This document shows positions 44,726 to 52,565 of a DNA stretch of 64,000 bases, one piece after another; the stretch's first letter is position 1; each line of letters opens with the position of its first letter. The stretch lies in contig JAHHII010000001.1 of the NCBI GenBank assembly GCA_019358855.1, positions 558,001 to 622,000 of the forward strand, in the 5' to 3' direction. A program made the position numbers and the translations under genes. The DNA is from Timaviella obliquedivisa GSE-PSE-MK23-08B (GTDB lineage: Bacteria; Cyanobacteriota; Cyanobacteriia; Elainellales; Elainellaceae). The notes beneath the pieces were generated by a model. That model was not told the DNA's origin, made no database searches, and saw nothing but the letters and a program-made list of their open reading frames with translations.

Positions 44726-45300
44726 TAGAGATCGGGAATCAAATTGTACTTATCAGAAACTGTCCACCCCGCCGCCGCCGCGGCGTTTGCAACTGCGGTG
44801 GTAGGTTTCATGAAAGTTGACTCAGATCCAGTTAAAGTCCTACGGGTTGCACGTGGTGGTTTAGGAGTCGAACCCCACACCATGTTAGGAGTCGAACCAA
44901 CAGCCAGTTCAAACCCTAAATCAGCCGCCAAGTCCACATCATCGACCGTGATATTCCAGGCATAGTTATAGGTTCCCATGTCAATGAAAACCGTACGAAC
45001 TCGACCGGAACGCTTGAGACCACGACGGATGCCAGACTGAGTTACAGTCCAACCCGTAGTTTTCAGCGTGGCAATTTTGCTGTCATCGCAGAAGCTGCCT
45101 ACAATTGTGGTTGTAAACTCTTTAGTAGCCCTAGCAGGTTTGGGCGCATTGGCACCAAAAAACACACCCGCTTGCGCTACAAACGGTGTGTGTCCCAACT
45201 CAGCCGCATAAGTTGAAGATGTAGAACTGGCTTGAAATCCATACTTTAGGGTTCCAATCGTAACAAAGACTGGGGAACGCGCCCCGCGTGCTCGTGGCAT
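44725..45300 (-). CDS. Two-repeat basic protein; candidate abundant structural protein
   Basis: A 191-aa protein built of two related units of about 85 residues. Residues 11-91 and 104-187 share VF(V/I)xxGTxxY, AA(E/D)LG, then xPKPxRATxxx, and GWTV near the end. The N-terminus is basic (MPRARGARSP). It is preceded by 153 bp without genes, a candidate promoter (45338-45366) and a strong Shine-Dalgarno (AGGAG, 9 nt from the ATG), unlike the coupled genes around it. Strong independent expression suggests a major particle component or nucleoid protein. I recognise no family. Confidence 0.75.
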   Translation of the reverse strand: MPRARGARSPVFVTIGTLKYGFQASSTSSTYAAELGHTPFVAQAGVFFGANAPKPARATKEFTTTIVGSFCDDSKIATLKTTGWTVTQSGIRRGLKRSGRVRTVFIDMGTYNYAWNITVDDVDLAADLGFELAVGSTPNMVWGSTPKPPRATRRTLTGSESTFMKPTTAVANAAAAAGWTVSDKYNLIPDL

Positions 45301-45337
45301 TGATCAAACTCCTGAATAGGTAACCGATTTGATTCCT

Positions 45338-45366
45338 ACGCTATGAAGCCTAACAACGCCCGTCAA
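45338..45366 (-). promoter_or_regulatory. Candidate promoter of the two-repeat protein gene
   Basis: On the minus strand TTGACG (45366-45361) and TAGCGT (45343-45338) are spaced by 17 bp, about 40 nt before the start codon. The -35 box is close to consensus, the -10 box weak. Confidence 0.45.
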
Positions 45367-45453
45367 GGCTCGGAAAATACTGACACCTATCATGCCGCCC
45401 CCCTAGGGTAGCGCCTATGTACAGGCTAGAAGTAAGAGGCAAAATTTTTATAA

Positions 45454-45654
45454 TTAACTGCTATTTCTGAGCAAATCTTGCCTGATATCCAGAAGTTGCT
45501 GATAGACTTGCTCACGAGATTGCCCTGTTTCTTCTGAGAGCCGCTGTAACAGGTCACCCCGTGGGTTATAGGTGTATGAGCGCCCAAAGCGCGATCGCCT
45601 ACGTTTGATCGCCCGTCTGGTGTTCGTGCCCAACAGTGTCCATAAATCGCTCAT
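45454..45654 (-). CDS. Small Arg-rich protein
   Basis: A 66-aa protein with a basic segment (TRRAIKRRRSRFGRSY) and a helical C-terminus (SEETGQSREQVYQQLLDIRQ). It is coupled to the 486-aa gene by an ATGA overlap. DNA or RNA binding is likely from the Arg cluster; no family recognised. Confidence 0.7.
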   Translation of the reverse strand: MSDLWTLLGTNTRRAIKRRRSRFGRSYTYNPRGDLLQRLSEETGQSREQVYQQLLDIRQDLLRNSS

Positions 45655-47111
45655 TGTAAGGGGGAAATGCCTTCCGGCTCCGTCTCAGTCCAAAGCTCTA
45701 GCCTGATATGTTCTTGCTTAAAGTTCTGCCCTGATAGGTCATTTGTTCCGGTTAACTCAGCAGTAGAGCGCCGAATGAGTAGAGTTGCATAAGCTGGGTA
45801 CATCTGAACCGGATCTTTTTTGAGGTTCTGATGCCGATCCTTCTCTTCAGTGACCGATAGGGTCAGGATGTTAGCTGTGGAAAGAGCAAGTAACTCTCTT
45901 AACTTTGTTTCGGCTTGCCCTTCACTAGCGCCATAAACCGCCATTTGCCTCCCATTGTCTAGGTTTGCAGTCGCTCGATACTTCCCCCATGTCCAAGGGT
46001 TAGCCGCCGCTTTGATGGTTGCCCAAGATAAGCCAACCTTTGCGTCTGGGATGGTTGCCGTCACCTCTCTAACCCTTCCAGAGGGAATGATCCAAGGTGG
46101 CTCTGGTTTTGACTTGAATACAATCGTCAGTTTGCGCCGCTGTGTGCCTGCCTTCAGCCAGTCCTCAGCAGGTTGACCCACAATCTGCCCTACATCTCGG
46201 TTATAGACTAGCTTATGGGTTGCTAACGTGGTTTGAATATCTTGCTGGATCAGCTTCTGAGATCCAGTTAAAACGATGGTTTCACCTTCCACCCGTGCAT
46301 CTGGAGTAATTTTTACCGCTCGTTTCTCTCCAAATGCCCCCTCATTAGCAAGCTTGGTAGAAGAGTAGTAATCATCTAAGGCATAGGAAACCACATAACC
46401 GACCTCAATAATTGCTTCCGTTGCTGACTCAATGAAGTTACTAACAAATGCCTTAAGCTGTGGGTTGCCAATGCTTTCCACACTTTTCTCAACCTGCCCC
46501 GCGATTGTCCAGGGTTCCCGCTCGCTTGTGATTGGCGCTTGTCCAAAAAGCCTCAATCTACGCTGTGTGAGAACTTCAGTTAACACCCAATTCGACAGCA
46601 ACGATCGGCGGGCAGTGCTGAAAAGTTGGGCAAGCTGTCCCCGAATCTCTTCGCCCCCCTCTTCTGCTAGAGCTAGGGCGATTTTCCCCGCAATCACCGG
46701 GAACTTGATCGCAGCTAGGGAGGCAACCCCAAGGCTAGTCAGCCATACTAGCCCCGTTCCTGCGAGGTTCCCTAAAGCGCCAAAAATAGCGGTGTTATTT
46801 TGGCTGATTTCTGCCTTGATAGAAGCGTCTGTTTGGTTCCAGTCAAAAGTGACAATGGTAAATGTCAACTCAACTAGCGATTCCCATGCATGAGTCAGAA
46901 GCCAAGTGCCAATAGAGAACGCCGCCTGAATTAGGAAGCCTCCAAAGCGGGTCAATCCTCCGATCGCCCAATTAATCAGCCCTCCCCCTTGTCCACCGTC
47001 TCCTTCTGGCTCTGCTGATAGGGATGCGAAAACATCTATCACCCGTGATCCGACTAATGCCCTCACTTGTTGGCTCTTTAGCGCATCCCTAGAAATCGTG
47101 ATTAGGCTCAT
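45651..47111 (-). CDS. Large virion-operon protein with hydrophobic N-terminal half
   Basis: A 486-aa protein. Residues about 45-150 hold several hydrophobic, helix-like stretches (GGLINWAIGGLTRFGGFLIQ, IGTWLLTHAW, GLVWLTSLGVASLAAIKFPV). The second half is soluble and beta-rich, with a repeated-looking tail up to LELWTETEPEGISPLQ. It overlaps both neighbours by four bases. A tail-associated or membrane-penetrating role is possible. I recognise no family. Confidence 0.7.
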   Translation of the reverse strand: MSLITISRDALKSQQVRALVGSRVIDVFASLSAEPEGDGGQGGGLINWAIGGLTRFGGFLIQAAFSIGTWLLTHAWESLVELTFTIVTFDWNQTDASIKAEISQNNTAIFGALGNLAGTGLVWLTSLGVASLAAIKFPVIAGKIALALAEEGGEEIRGQLAQLFSTARRSLLSNWVLTEVLTQRRLRLFGQAPITSEREPWTIAGQVEKSVESIGNPQLKAFVSNFIESATEAIIEVGYVVSYALDDYYSSTKLANEGAFGEKRAVKITPDARVEGETIVLTGSQKLIQQDIQTTLATHKLVYNRDVGQIVGQPAEDWLKAGTQRRKLTIVFKSKPEPPWIIPSGRVREVTATIPDAKVGLSWATIKAAANPWTWGKYRATANLDNGRQMAVYGASEGQAETKLRELLALSTANILTLSVTEEKDRHQNLKKDPVQMYPAYATLLIRRSTAELTGTNDLSGQNFKQEHIRLELWTETEPEGISPLQ

Positions 47112-49309
47112 TCTGCCCCCTCATTTTGTGCCAGGTTGCGAATATCGGCTTGGGGCGCTGTCGGGTCAAGTTGGTTAGCAGGTGGGTTCTTAATCTGTGC
47201 AATGAACTCTGCCCACGCCTGATCATCCTGGTTAGAACTAGCCTCTTGAGCCGATTTAATGCGATCGCCGGGTAGTTCACTGTTTAGAATGTCCCACGGT
47301 CTAAACACAGAAGCTTTTGTCATCTCACCTGCCGTCACCAACGCTTGAAGAACTTCTTGAAGATCTTTATCCCCCGCGAATTCCCACGAGGGTATTTTTT
47401 TGGTAGATGGTTTGAGAGCGTCTTTAATTGATTTAGCGCCCGGTGAAACTGAAAGTTTTATATCTCTTTCTGATTCTCTGTGCCGATAGCCCAAATATTT
47501 AGCGTTCGCCTTGGCATAGTCTGAAGCCGTTACCGCCGCCGCCTGCCCCTTAATGGTTTCAGCAATTCCCTTAAATGCTAATTCTTGTAAAATATCGGTA
47601 TCAACATCGAGTGACATCGTTAAACCAATAAGTTCCGCTAGTGCTTCCGCTTGGTTGAGAAACTCAATGTTCTTCTCAATCCCCGCCGCATTCTTATACT
47701 TAATTTTTATCGGGTAATTTCCTGATATTGAATCGAGTTGTAGAAACAGCCATTCTTGCCATGATGCAGCATCATAGATGGTTACTGTTTCATTACTATT
47801 ACTTGTGATGTTTTTGGGTACAGTTGCCGGGAAACGATTGAAGCCAGAGCGTTGATAGTTAACTGCGGATAGATTGGTAATTATATTAATGAGGTTCAGT
47901 ACTCTAACCCCGCTGGAGGTGTTTCCATCTCCATATAGTCCCGTTCTCGCTTCGCGTATCAAGTTCTCTGGATCTATGCGCCCCTCTGGTAATCTCTGAT
48001 CATCGATCGCCCCCCAAAAAGTGCCCCCCAGAATAGCGTAAACTCTAGCTATTCTGTACCCAAGCTTTTCTAGTTGCTTAAGGACAGGTTCGAGTGCTTT
48101 TTTGATGGCTTCTAGGATCTGCTTTGTTTGATCTTTTGTTTGAGCCTCGTTCTTATCGATAGCGTTTTTTATAGCCCCAAGTATTTGAGTTGATAAGCTT
48201 TTGATTGACTCTTTCAACACTGTGAAAGCGCTATCAAACTTAGCAGCAAAATCCTTCACCTGTTGACTTAAAGCTCTGACGATAGTAGTGAGAGATGATA
48301 AGGAATCGATGACTTGCTGTTGGAACTGTCGAATCAGCGCCTTAATTTCAGCAGACTCTAGTTTGATGTGGCTAATGATTTCAGACTTAGCCACGTTAAT
48401 CGCGCTTACTGCATCATTGCCGCCGCCCTGGTTAGCGAATAGCGCAATGATTTGAGCTATAAATGACGCAAATTGCTCTAGAAAAATTGCTCTTAGAGCA
48501 TTTTGAATCTGACTTGATAAATCTCTCAGGTTAGCCAAGATGGAGTTGATAATGACCTCTAGCCCGCTGAATCTGTTATCAATGCTTTGAATCAAACTTT
48601 TCAGAGCGTTGATACCATCAATAATGAGCCGAATCTGGGCGGCAATGCCTACCAGTTCTGCCAATGAACCAGACAGCCTTTGCACGAGAGAGAGTAGATT
48701 CTCTAATGCAGTCATGATTTGGGCTTGGGCTTGGCGAACCAGTCCCTTAGTTTCAGCCGCTTCTAGCTTGACATGACTGATGATTTCAGACTTTGCTACA
48801 TTGATCGCGCTCACCGCTTCACTGTTGGCACTGCCGCCAATAAACAGAGCAACCATCTGAATTAATTGGGCGATCGCCTGAGCAATTGGGGATATGAGTT
48901 CAATAACTACATTCCTAATTTCAGATGTAATTGCTTGAATTGGAGCCAGTAGCTCATCCCGGACTGTTCTAATTGCTGCTATTAGGTCTGGTGAAAGCTG
49001 CCGAATAGCCATCAGAACATCGCTAACTATCCCTCTAAACCTTGATTCAACTCCTGAGAGGACGCTCGATAGGGTAGATATGATGGTGTTTTCGGTGGCT
49101 TGAATCTGCCCACTCAGTCCTGAAACTTGTGACCGGATTTGACTGAGCTGGCTAAGGACACTTGATAAATCAACTGAACCGCGATCTTGTGACATTTCTT
49201 GCACCAATGCTTCTAATCTGGCAATTCTAGGCAGTACACCCGCTAACCCCTCACTCTCACTCCGTAAGGCTCTAACCTGGGCTAGAAGCTCTTCACAACA
49301 ATCGCTCAT
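47108..49309 (-). CDS. Tape-measure-like coiled-coil protein
   Basis: The largest gene of the element, 733 aa. Residues 1-430 are almost entirely helical, with coiled-coil heptads and hydrophobic stretches (near 135-157 and 275-292). Inside is a duplicated block: AVSAINVAKSEIISHVKLEA (from 164) and AVSAINVAKSEIISHIKLES (from 300). The remainder (440-733) is a globular, unassigned region. Length, helical content, hydrophobic stretches and place in the operon recall tape-measure proteins; that is an analogy. Overlaps both neighbours (ATGA). Confidence 0.7.
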   Translation of the reverse strand: MSDCCEELLAQVRALRSESEGLAGVLPRIARLEALVQEMSQDRGSVDLSSVLSQLSQIRSQVSGLSGQIQATENTIISTLSSVLSGVESRFRGIVSDVLMAIRQLSPDLIAAIRTVRDELLAPIQAITSEIRNVVIELISPIAQAIAQLIQMVALFIGGSANSEAVSAINVAKSEIISHVKLEAAETKGLVRQAQAQIMTALENLLSLVQRLSGSLAELVGIAAQIRLIIDGINALKSLIQSIDNRFSGLEVIINSILANLRDLSSQIQNALRAIFLEQFASFIAQIIALFANQGGGNDAVSAINVAKSEIISHIKLESAEIKALIRQFQQQVIDSLSSLTTIVRALSQQVKDFAAKFDSAFTVLKESIKSLSTQILGAIKNAIDKNEAQTKDQTKQILEAIKKALEPVLKQLEKLGYRIARVYAILGGTFWGAIDDQRLPEGRIDPENLIREARTGLYGDGNTSSGVRVLNLINIITNLSAVNYQRSGFNRFPATVPKNITSNSNETVTIYDAASWQEWLFLQLDSISGNYPIKIKYKNAAGIEKNIEFLNQAEALAELIGLTMSLDVDTDILQELAFKGIAETIKGQAAAVTASDYAKANAKYLGYRHRESERDIKLSVSPGAKSIKDALKPSTKKIPSWEFAGDKDLQEVLQALVTAGEMTKASVFRPWDILNSELPGDRIKSAQEASSNQDDQAWAEFIAQIKNPPANQLDPTAPQADIRNLAQNEGAE

Positions 49310-49995
49310 AACCGCCTCATTGCTTGCCTAATAGCTTCTAAATTTTCCGTTAAGTCGCTACAGTCAACGCAACAGCCGCCAATTCTAGCTCCACCTGGTA
49401 GACACGTGCCCTCACAGGTCACGGTTGTCGAGGGACACACAGATTCAGTGCGATCGTAAATGTAGCCCGTGCCATCTAAGACGACAAACCGACAGGGTGG
49501 AACTGGATTAGTAAAATATCTAATTGCTTGAACTCTGATGTTATCCGGGTCTAAGAAGTGCGCATTATTTCTAGTCCCTGCAAGAATTCCGATCTCGTAA
49601 AAATCAGGAGTAAAACACCCTCCTGAGAAATAGCCGAAAGGGGCACGGCAAAATAATTCTATTTTTTGCCGAGTCCCGTTAGAGGTTGGCACATTAATGA
49701 TCCGAGCTTCCCCAATCGGTCCATAAACAGTAGCCTCTACGATGTAATCGTTAAAGAGATCCACTCGTTGCCCCAATTGCATGGGTTCAGTTCTGCTGTA
49801 TTGTCCTACAACAATTTCAAGAGTGTAGAGACGACAGTTTACATTACCACCCTCATCATTTAGCTTGATCTTACTAACGATTACACCCGGTTCGTTTGAG
49901 ACTATTACCCCGGTTGGTGAATACTCAATCCCATTATCGAGGTAGTCATAAGTAACGCGTGCAGTAACGGCTCTGGGACATTGAGCAATGGGCAT
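49306..49995 (-). CDS. Cys-rich virion-operon protein
   Basis: A 229-aa beta-rich protein with twelve cysteines, seven of them in the last 45 residues (VCPSTTVTCEGTCLPGG, GGCCVDCSDL). A zinc- or iron-binding or disulfide-linked C-terminal knob is suggested. The final helix (LEAIRQAMRRL) may contact the tape-measure-like protein, whose N-terminus is also Cys-containing (MSDCCEELL). No family recognised. Confidence 0.7.
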   Translation of the reverse strand: MPIAQCPRAVTARVTYDYLDNGIEYSPTGVIVSNEPGVIVSKIKLNDEGGNVNCRLYTLEIVVGQYSRTEPMQLGQRVDLFNDYIVEATVYGPIGEARIINVPTSNGTRQKIELFCRAPFGYFSGGCFTPDFYEIGILAGTRNNAHFLDPDNIRVQAIRYFTNPVPPCRFVVLDGTGYIYDRTESVCPSTTVTCEGTCLPGGARIGGCCVDCSDLTENLEAIRQAMRRL

Positions 49996-50002
49996 AATTA
50001 TC

Positions 50003-50332
50003 CTAAATTAAGTCAGGGTCGGGAACATTTGTGCCTGTATCTGTAACGTAGATTTGAACGTTGTAGGAATACTCTCGTTTTAGTTCATTGTTCCTGGTTA
50101 GCAAGCCTGGGTAAGGTTCTTGCACAACTACGTTAGGTAGTTGATCTGTGTTAGACACGCTGAATGCACGGGCTTTTAGGAGGATGGCAGTTAGCCACTT
50201 TTCCGCATCAGTTGTTCCCGCTGCTGTGTCCCATCCGACGTTGGAAAAGTCTGAGAACTTTATGGTTAGTTCGCCGGTGGCACTAACAGATGCATTATTT
50301 CCAAATATTTGACCTAATGAAGGCTTGGGCAT
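50003..50332 (-). CDS. First gene of the virion-like operon; beta-rich protein
   Basis: A 109-aa protein (MPKPSLGQIFGNNASVSATG), beta-rich, with no known motif. The frame can extend to a TTG at 50347 but the ATG at 50332 is better. It lies 7 bp before the Cys-rich gene. Two terminator-like hairpins stand just upstream. Confidence 0.7.
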   Translation of the reverse strand: MPKPSLGQIFGNNASVSATGELTIKFSDFSNVGWDTAAGTTDAEKWLTAILLKARAFSVSNTDQLPNVVVQEPYPGLLTRNNELKREYSYNVQIYVTDTGTNVPDPDLI

Positions 50333-50375
50333 GATGATGACTCTCAAAACATTGAGGAGAGAGTGCCCTTACCCA

Positions 50376-50404
50376 ATGAAAAACCCTACTACAGGAGCAG
50401 GGTT
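50376..50404 (-). terminator. Terminator-like hairpin T1 upstream of the virion-like operon
   Basis: On the minus strand AACCCT (50404-50399) pairs with AGGGTT (50387-50382) over an 11-nt loop, followed by a T-run. It is about 44 nt before the first virion-operon start. Confidence 0.7.
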
Positions 50405-50458
50405 AGGGCGTATGACTTCCACTCATACCTCTTACTTGGGGAGAAGATACCCTCATTC

Positions 50459-50488
50459 AATAAAAAACCCGCTCACAAGGGGCGAGTT
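50459..50488 (-). terminator. Terminator-like hairpin T2 after the RelE-type toxin gene
   Basis: On the minus strand AACTCGC pairs with GCGGGTT, with one G-T wobble, and TTTTTATT follows. It lies 9 nt past the toxin stop and is related in sequence to T1, T3 and T4. Confidence 0.75.
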
Positions 50489-50497
50489 ACTTCATTG

Positions 50498-50758
50498 CTA
50501 TCGATACGCTTCCCGGCGATGTTTGACTCTCAAAACCAAAATGAGAAGCTGTTTGTCTCGAATTTGGTAGACTACTCGGTAGTCTCGGACTCTGATACGG
50601 TAAACATCAGTCATGCCTTTGATTTTGCTGACTCCGTTGGGGCGTGGCTGGGAACTCAGTTCGTTGATGGCGGTACTGATCTGCTGTTGCAATTCCTCAT
50701 CAGACAGGGCTGCCAACTGTTTCTGCGCCTCTCTAGAAAGCTCAATGCTGTAGGGCAT
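50498..50758 (-). CDS. RelE/ParE-type toxin
   Basis: An 86-aa protein: MPYSIELSREAQKQLAALSD at the start and VYRIRVRDYRVVYQIRDKQL near the end are the classic RelE/ParE fold signature. RelE toxins cleave mRNA in the ribosome; ParE toxins poison gyrase; the two cannot be told apart here. Its ATG at 50758 shares a base with the stop of the preceding gene (TGATG), the usual antitoxin-toxin coupling. It probably stabilises the element. Confidence 0.85.
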   Translation of the reverse strand: MPYSIELSREAQKQLAALSDEELQQQISTAINELSSQPRPNGVSKIKGMTDVYRIRVRDYRVVYQIRDKQLLILVLRVKHRREAYR

Positions 50759-51009
50759 CACTTCACCCCTAATTCGGCTTTCACTTGTTCCCAGGGCACA
50801 GTCCCTTGAATTTCGATTTCTCGCAGTGCGGCTTGTGCATCTGCTAGGTCTTCGGCATCTTCGTCTGACTCCATCTCAATGTCGTAGCGTTCTTTGAGGA
50901 ACAAAATGAAGTGAAGCAATTCTCCAAAGTAGAAATCATCAGGGGTTTGCTCTAGCTCTTGAAGGATTTGGTCTTTAATGTCGGTGGATAAGAAGTTGGG
51001 ACGGGGCAT
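50758..51009 (-). CDS. Antitoxin partner of the RelE/ParE-type toxin
   Basis: An 83-aa acidic helical protein (MPRPNFLSTDIKDQILQELE, MESDEDAEDLADAQAALREI) with a C-terminus IQGTVPWEQVKAELGV, common in cyanobacterial RelB-like antitoxins. It is assigned mainly from coupling to the toxin. Confidence 0.75.
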   Translation of the reverse strand: MPRPNFLSTDIKDQILQELEQTPDDFYFGELLHFILFLKERYDIEMESDEDAEDLADAQAALREIEIQGTVPWEQVKAELGVK

Positions 51010-51108
51010 ACAATTAACTCCACTACTGTTTTTTGTAGGGGCAACCTGTTGGGGTGTGCCCCTCTCTCTATTTTGGGCTGATCTTACAACCTGGTAGCTA
51101 TGCCCTGT

Positions 51109-51154
51109 CCAATAAAAAACCCGCTCACTGAGGCGGGTTAGTGTCCATTGATGA
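51109..51154. repeat. 46-bp direct repeat, copy 1, with terminator T3
   Basis: Matches 51934-51979 with one difference. Its first part (51111-51139) is a minus-strand terminator: AACCCGC...GCGGGTT followed by TTTTTATT. The other part is GTGTCCATTGATGA. With copy 2 it brackets the gene for a four-TM protein. Confidence 0.85.
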
Positions 51155-51162
51155 ATGTAAGG

Positions 51163-51282
51163 TTATGCGACGCTTCCTTCAAGCTGGTACTCAGCAAAGT
51201 TAACCAACATGATTACGGAAAACTGGTCATTTCCACCACCACCGCCACTGCCGCCGCCGCCAACAGATACAACTATTTGTCG
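51163..51282 (-). pseudogene. Gly-rich C-terminal fragment without a start
   Basis: A 39-codon frame (RQIVVSVGGGGSGGGGGNDQ, then FSVIMLVNFAEYQLEGSVA) follows directly on an in-frame TAA at 51283-51285, and upstream of that stop the frame continues as GKICPTVAGV. It looks like the end of a structural-type protein with a Gly-linker. No ATG gives a credible product. It may be the 3' remnant of a gene whose front was replaced by the membrane-protein cassette. Confidence 0.4.
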
Positions 51283-51293
51283 TTACACCCCTG

Positions 51294-51866
51294 CTACTGT
51301 AGGACAGATTTTCCCGCGTTAGGGGCCCGCCGATCGCCTCTACCTACAGCCATGAGGCGATGTTCCACTAGATAAAAGCAGTGGTAGAGGTAAGCCGCAC
51401 AGGTTAACCAGGTCAGTGATAAAAGTCCAAAAAACTGCTCTGAGTTGCCATTAGGCAAGGGGATCTGGTAGCTAATGCTGAAAAGTGGATGAATGAGCCA
51501 ACCTATGAAGGTTGTGGTAGTAGATGCAATACCGATCGCCGCACAGCCCCAAATTCCTTCCCAAAAACTCATTAAGTTAGGAACTATCCCTTTGACAATG
51601 CCGATTTCAGGGGCTTGAAGCTTAGGGACGTAGCGACTCAATACTAAATGAATAAGGTGGTGAACAATAGCGATCGCCAAAATTGGAGACAGCAAGGTGA
51701 AGCAAATGACTGGGATGAACTGATCAGGACGGTTAGCCAAGTAGGACAGCACAGCCTGAGAAATGAAGACGGACTTGATGATATAAATATTCATTGCAGC
51801 AAGTAGAAGCAGAAACAAGGCATTCAGCCACGAGCTAGGGTAAGGCAGGCACTTAGGGTACTTCAT
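51294..51866 (-). CDS. Polytopic membrane protein
   Basis: A 190-aa protein with four to five hydrophobic segments (near 10-35, 48-72, 100-125 and 145-165; for example ICFTLLSPILAIAIVHHLIH). A short basic C-terminus follows. No family recognised. It sits between two 46-bp repeats, so it may be a moron-like cassette; superinfection exclusion is one possible role, purely inferred. Confidence 0.7.
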   Translation of the reverse strand: MKYPKCLPYPSSWLNALFLLLLAAMNIYIIKSVFISQAVLSYLANRPDQFIPVICFTLLSPILAIAIVHHLIHLVLSRYVPKLQAPEIGIVKGIVPNLMSFWEGIWGCAAIGIASTTTTFIGWLIHPLFSISYQIPLPNGNSEQFFGLLSLTWLTCAAYLYHCFYLVEHRLMAVGRGDRRAPNAGKSVLQ

Positions 51867-51933
51867 TGGGCAAACTCCATATCTATCTATGTTTGACCGC
51901 CTTAGCCTCTAAGCGCGGTCTTTTCTAAAGTGC

Positions 51934-51979
51934 CCAATAAAAAACCCGCTCACTGAGGCGGGTTCGTGTCCATTGATGA
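51934..51979. repeat. 46-bp direct repeat, copy 2, with terminator T4
   Basis: Matches 51109-51154 with one difference (C for A at the join of hairpin and tail). The hairpin 51936-51964 terminates minus-strand transcription from the 37-aa gene. Confidence 0.85.
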
Positions 51980-51988
51980 GTGAATTGA

Positions 51989-52102
51989 TTAACCTACTTT
52001 CTTTAATTGATCCTTTTGTCTCAAGTGGTTCAGCCTTGCCTGTACTACAGCGGGGGACTTGATTTTCATCGACTCCATCATTCTCCTAGTAGCTTCTTTC
52101 AT
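51989..52102 (-). CDS. Small basic 37-aa protein
   Basis: Begins MKEATRRMMESMKIKSPAVV and ends QLKKVG. A near-perfect Shine-Dalgarno (AAAGGAG) lies 7 nt before the ATG and a terminator (T4) follows 25 nt after the stop, so it looks like a genuine gene. It is basic and helical; a nucleic-acid-binding regulator is possible. No family recognised. Confidence 0.65.
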   Translation of the reverse strand: MKEATRRMMESMKIKSPAVVQARLNHLRQKDQLKKVG

Positions 52103-52134
52103 GTTCAGACTCCTTTACGGTTGTAGTACACTTC

Positions 52135-52410
52135 TCAAGAGTTATCGTACAATTCTCGAACTTGGCTGTCTACTTCAGCCTCATAATATTCATCTTTTTC
52201 AAGTCGGTCGTTTAGCTCATTGTGCCAAGAATCAGGATAGTCGGCATTGTAGCAACCGCCTGTAGGGTCTCCATCTGCATCAGGGCTTGATAGGAATGGA
52301 TCGCCCCCTTCCCTTGCTGCAAGTCCCTGTTCTTGCCCACGTCTACCCCAATCTTCTTGGGTCATATCGTCTTCACCATCATTACCGCGCCATGAAGTAC
52401 CGCTAAACAT
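52135..52410 (-). CDS. Small acidic protein
   Basis: A 91-aa hydrophilic, acidic protein (MFSGTSWRGNDGEDDMTQED, ending VDSQVRELYDNS), without membrane segment. No family recognised. GGAG is 13 nt upstream. It may share a transcript with the 37-aa gene 32 bp downstream. Confidence 0.5.
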   Translation of the reverse strand: MFSGTSWRGNDGEDDMTQEDWGRRGQEQGLAAREGGDPFLSSPDADGDPTGGCYNADYPDSWHNELNDRLEKDEYYEAEVDSQVRELYDNS

Positions 52411-52565
52411 AGAATTAAATTAGCTCCGTGTGGGGTTGCCAGGGGTCGAGGGTCTCAAGCTATCCCCCTGGCTTTTACATTGCCGTCTTTCCGGGCTGTC
52501 ACCCCTGATGATTCATCAGTGGGAAAAGGAAGGGGCGGGAATGATCCGCCCTGGTGCCGACCTTC

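Noticed and set aside
45454-49995. Diversity-generating retroelement for the fibre-like gene
   Set aside because: No reverse transcriptase and no template/variable repeat pair was seen; the two element copies are identical at the fibre gene.
51148-51375. 75-codon plus-strand ORF
   Set aside because: It is antisense to the Gly-rich fragment and to the end of the membrane-protein gene.
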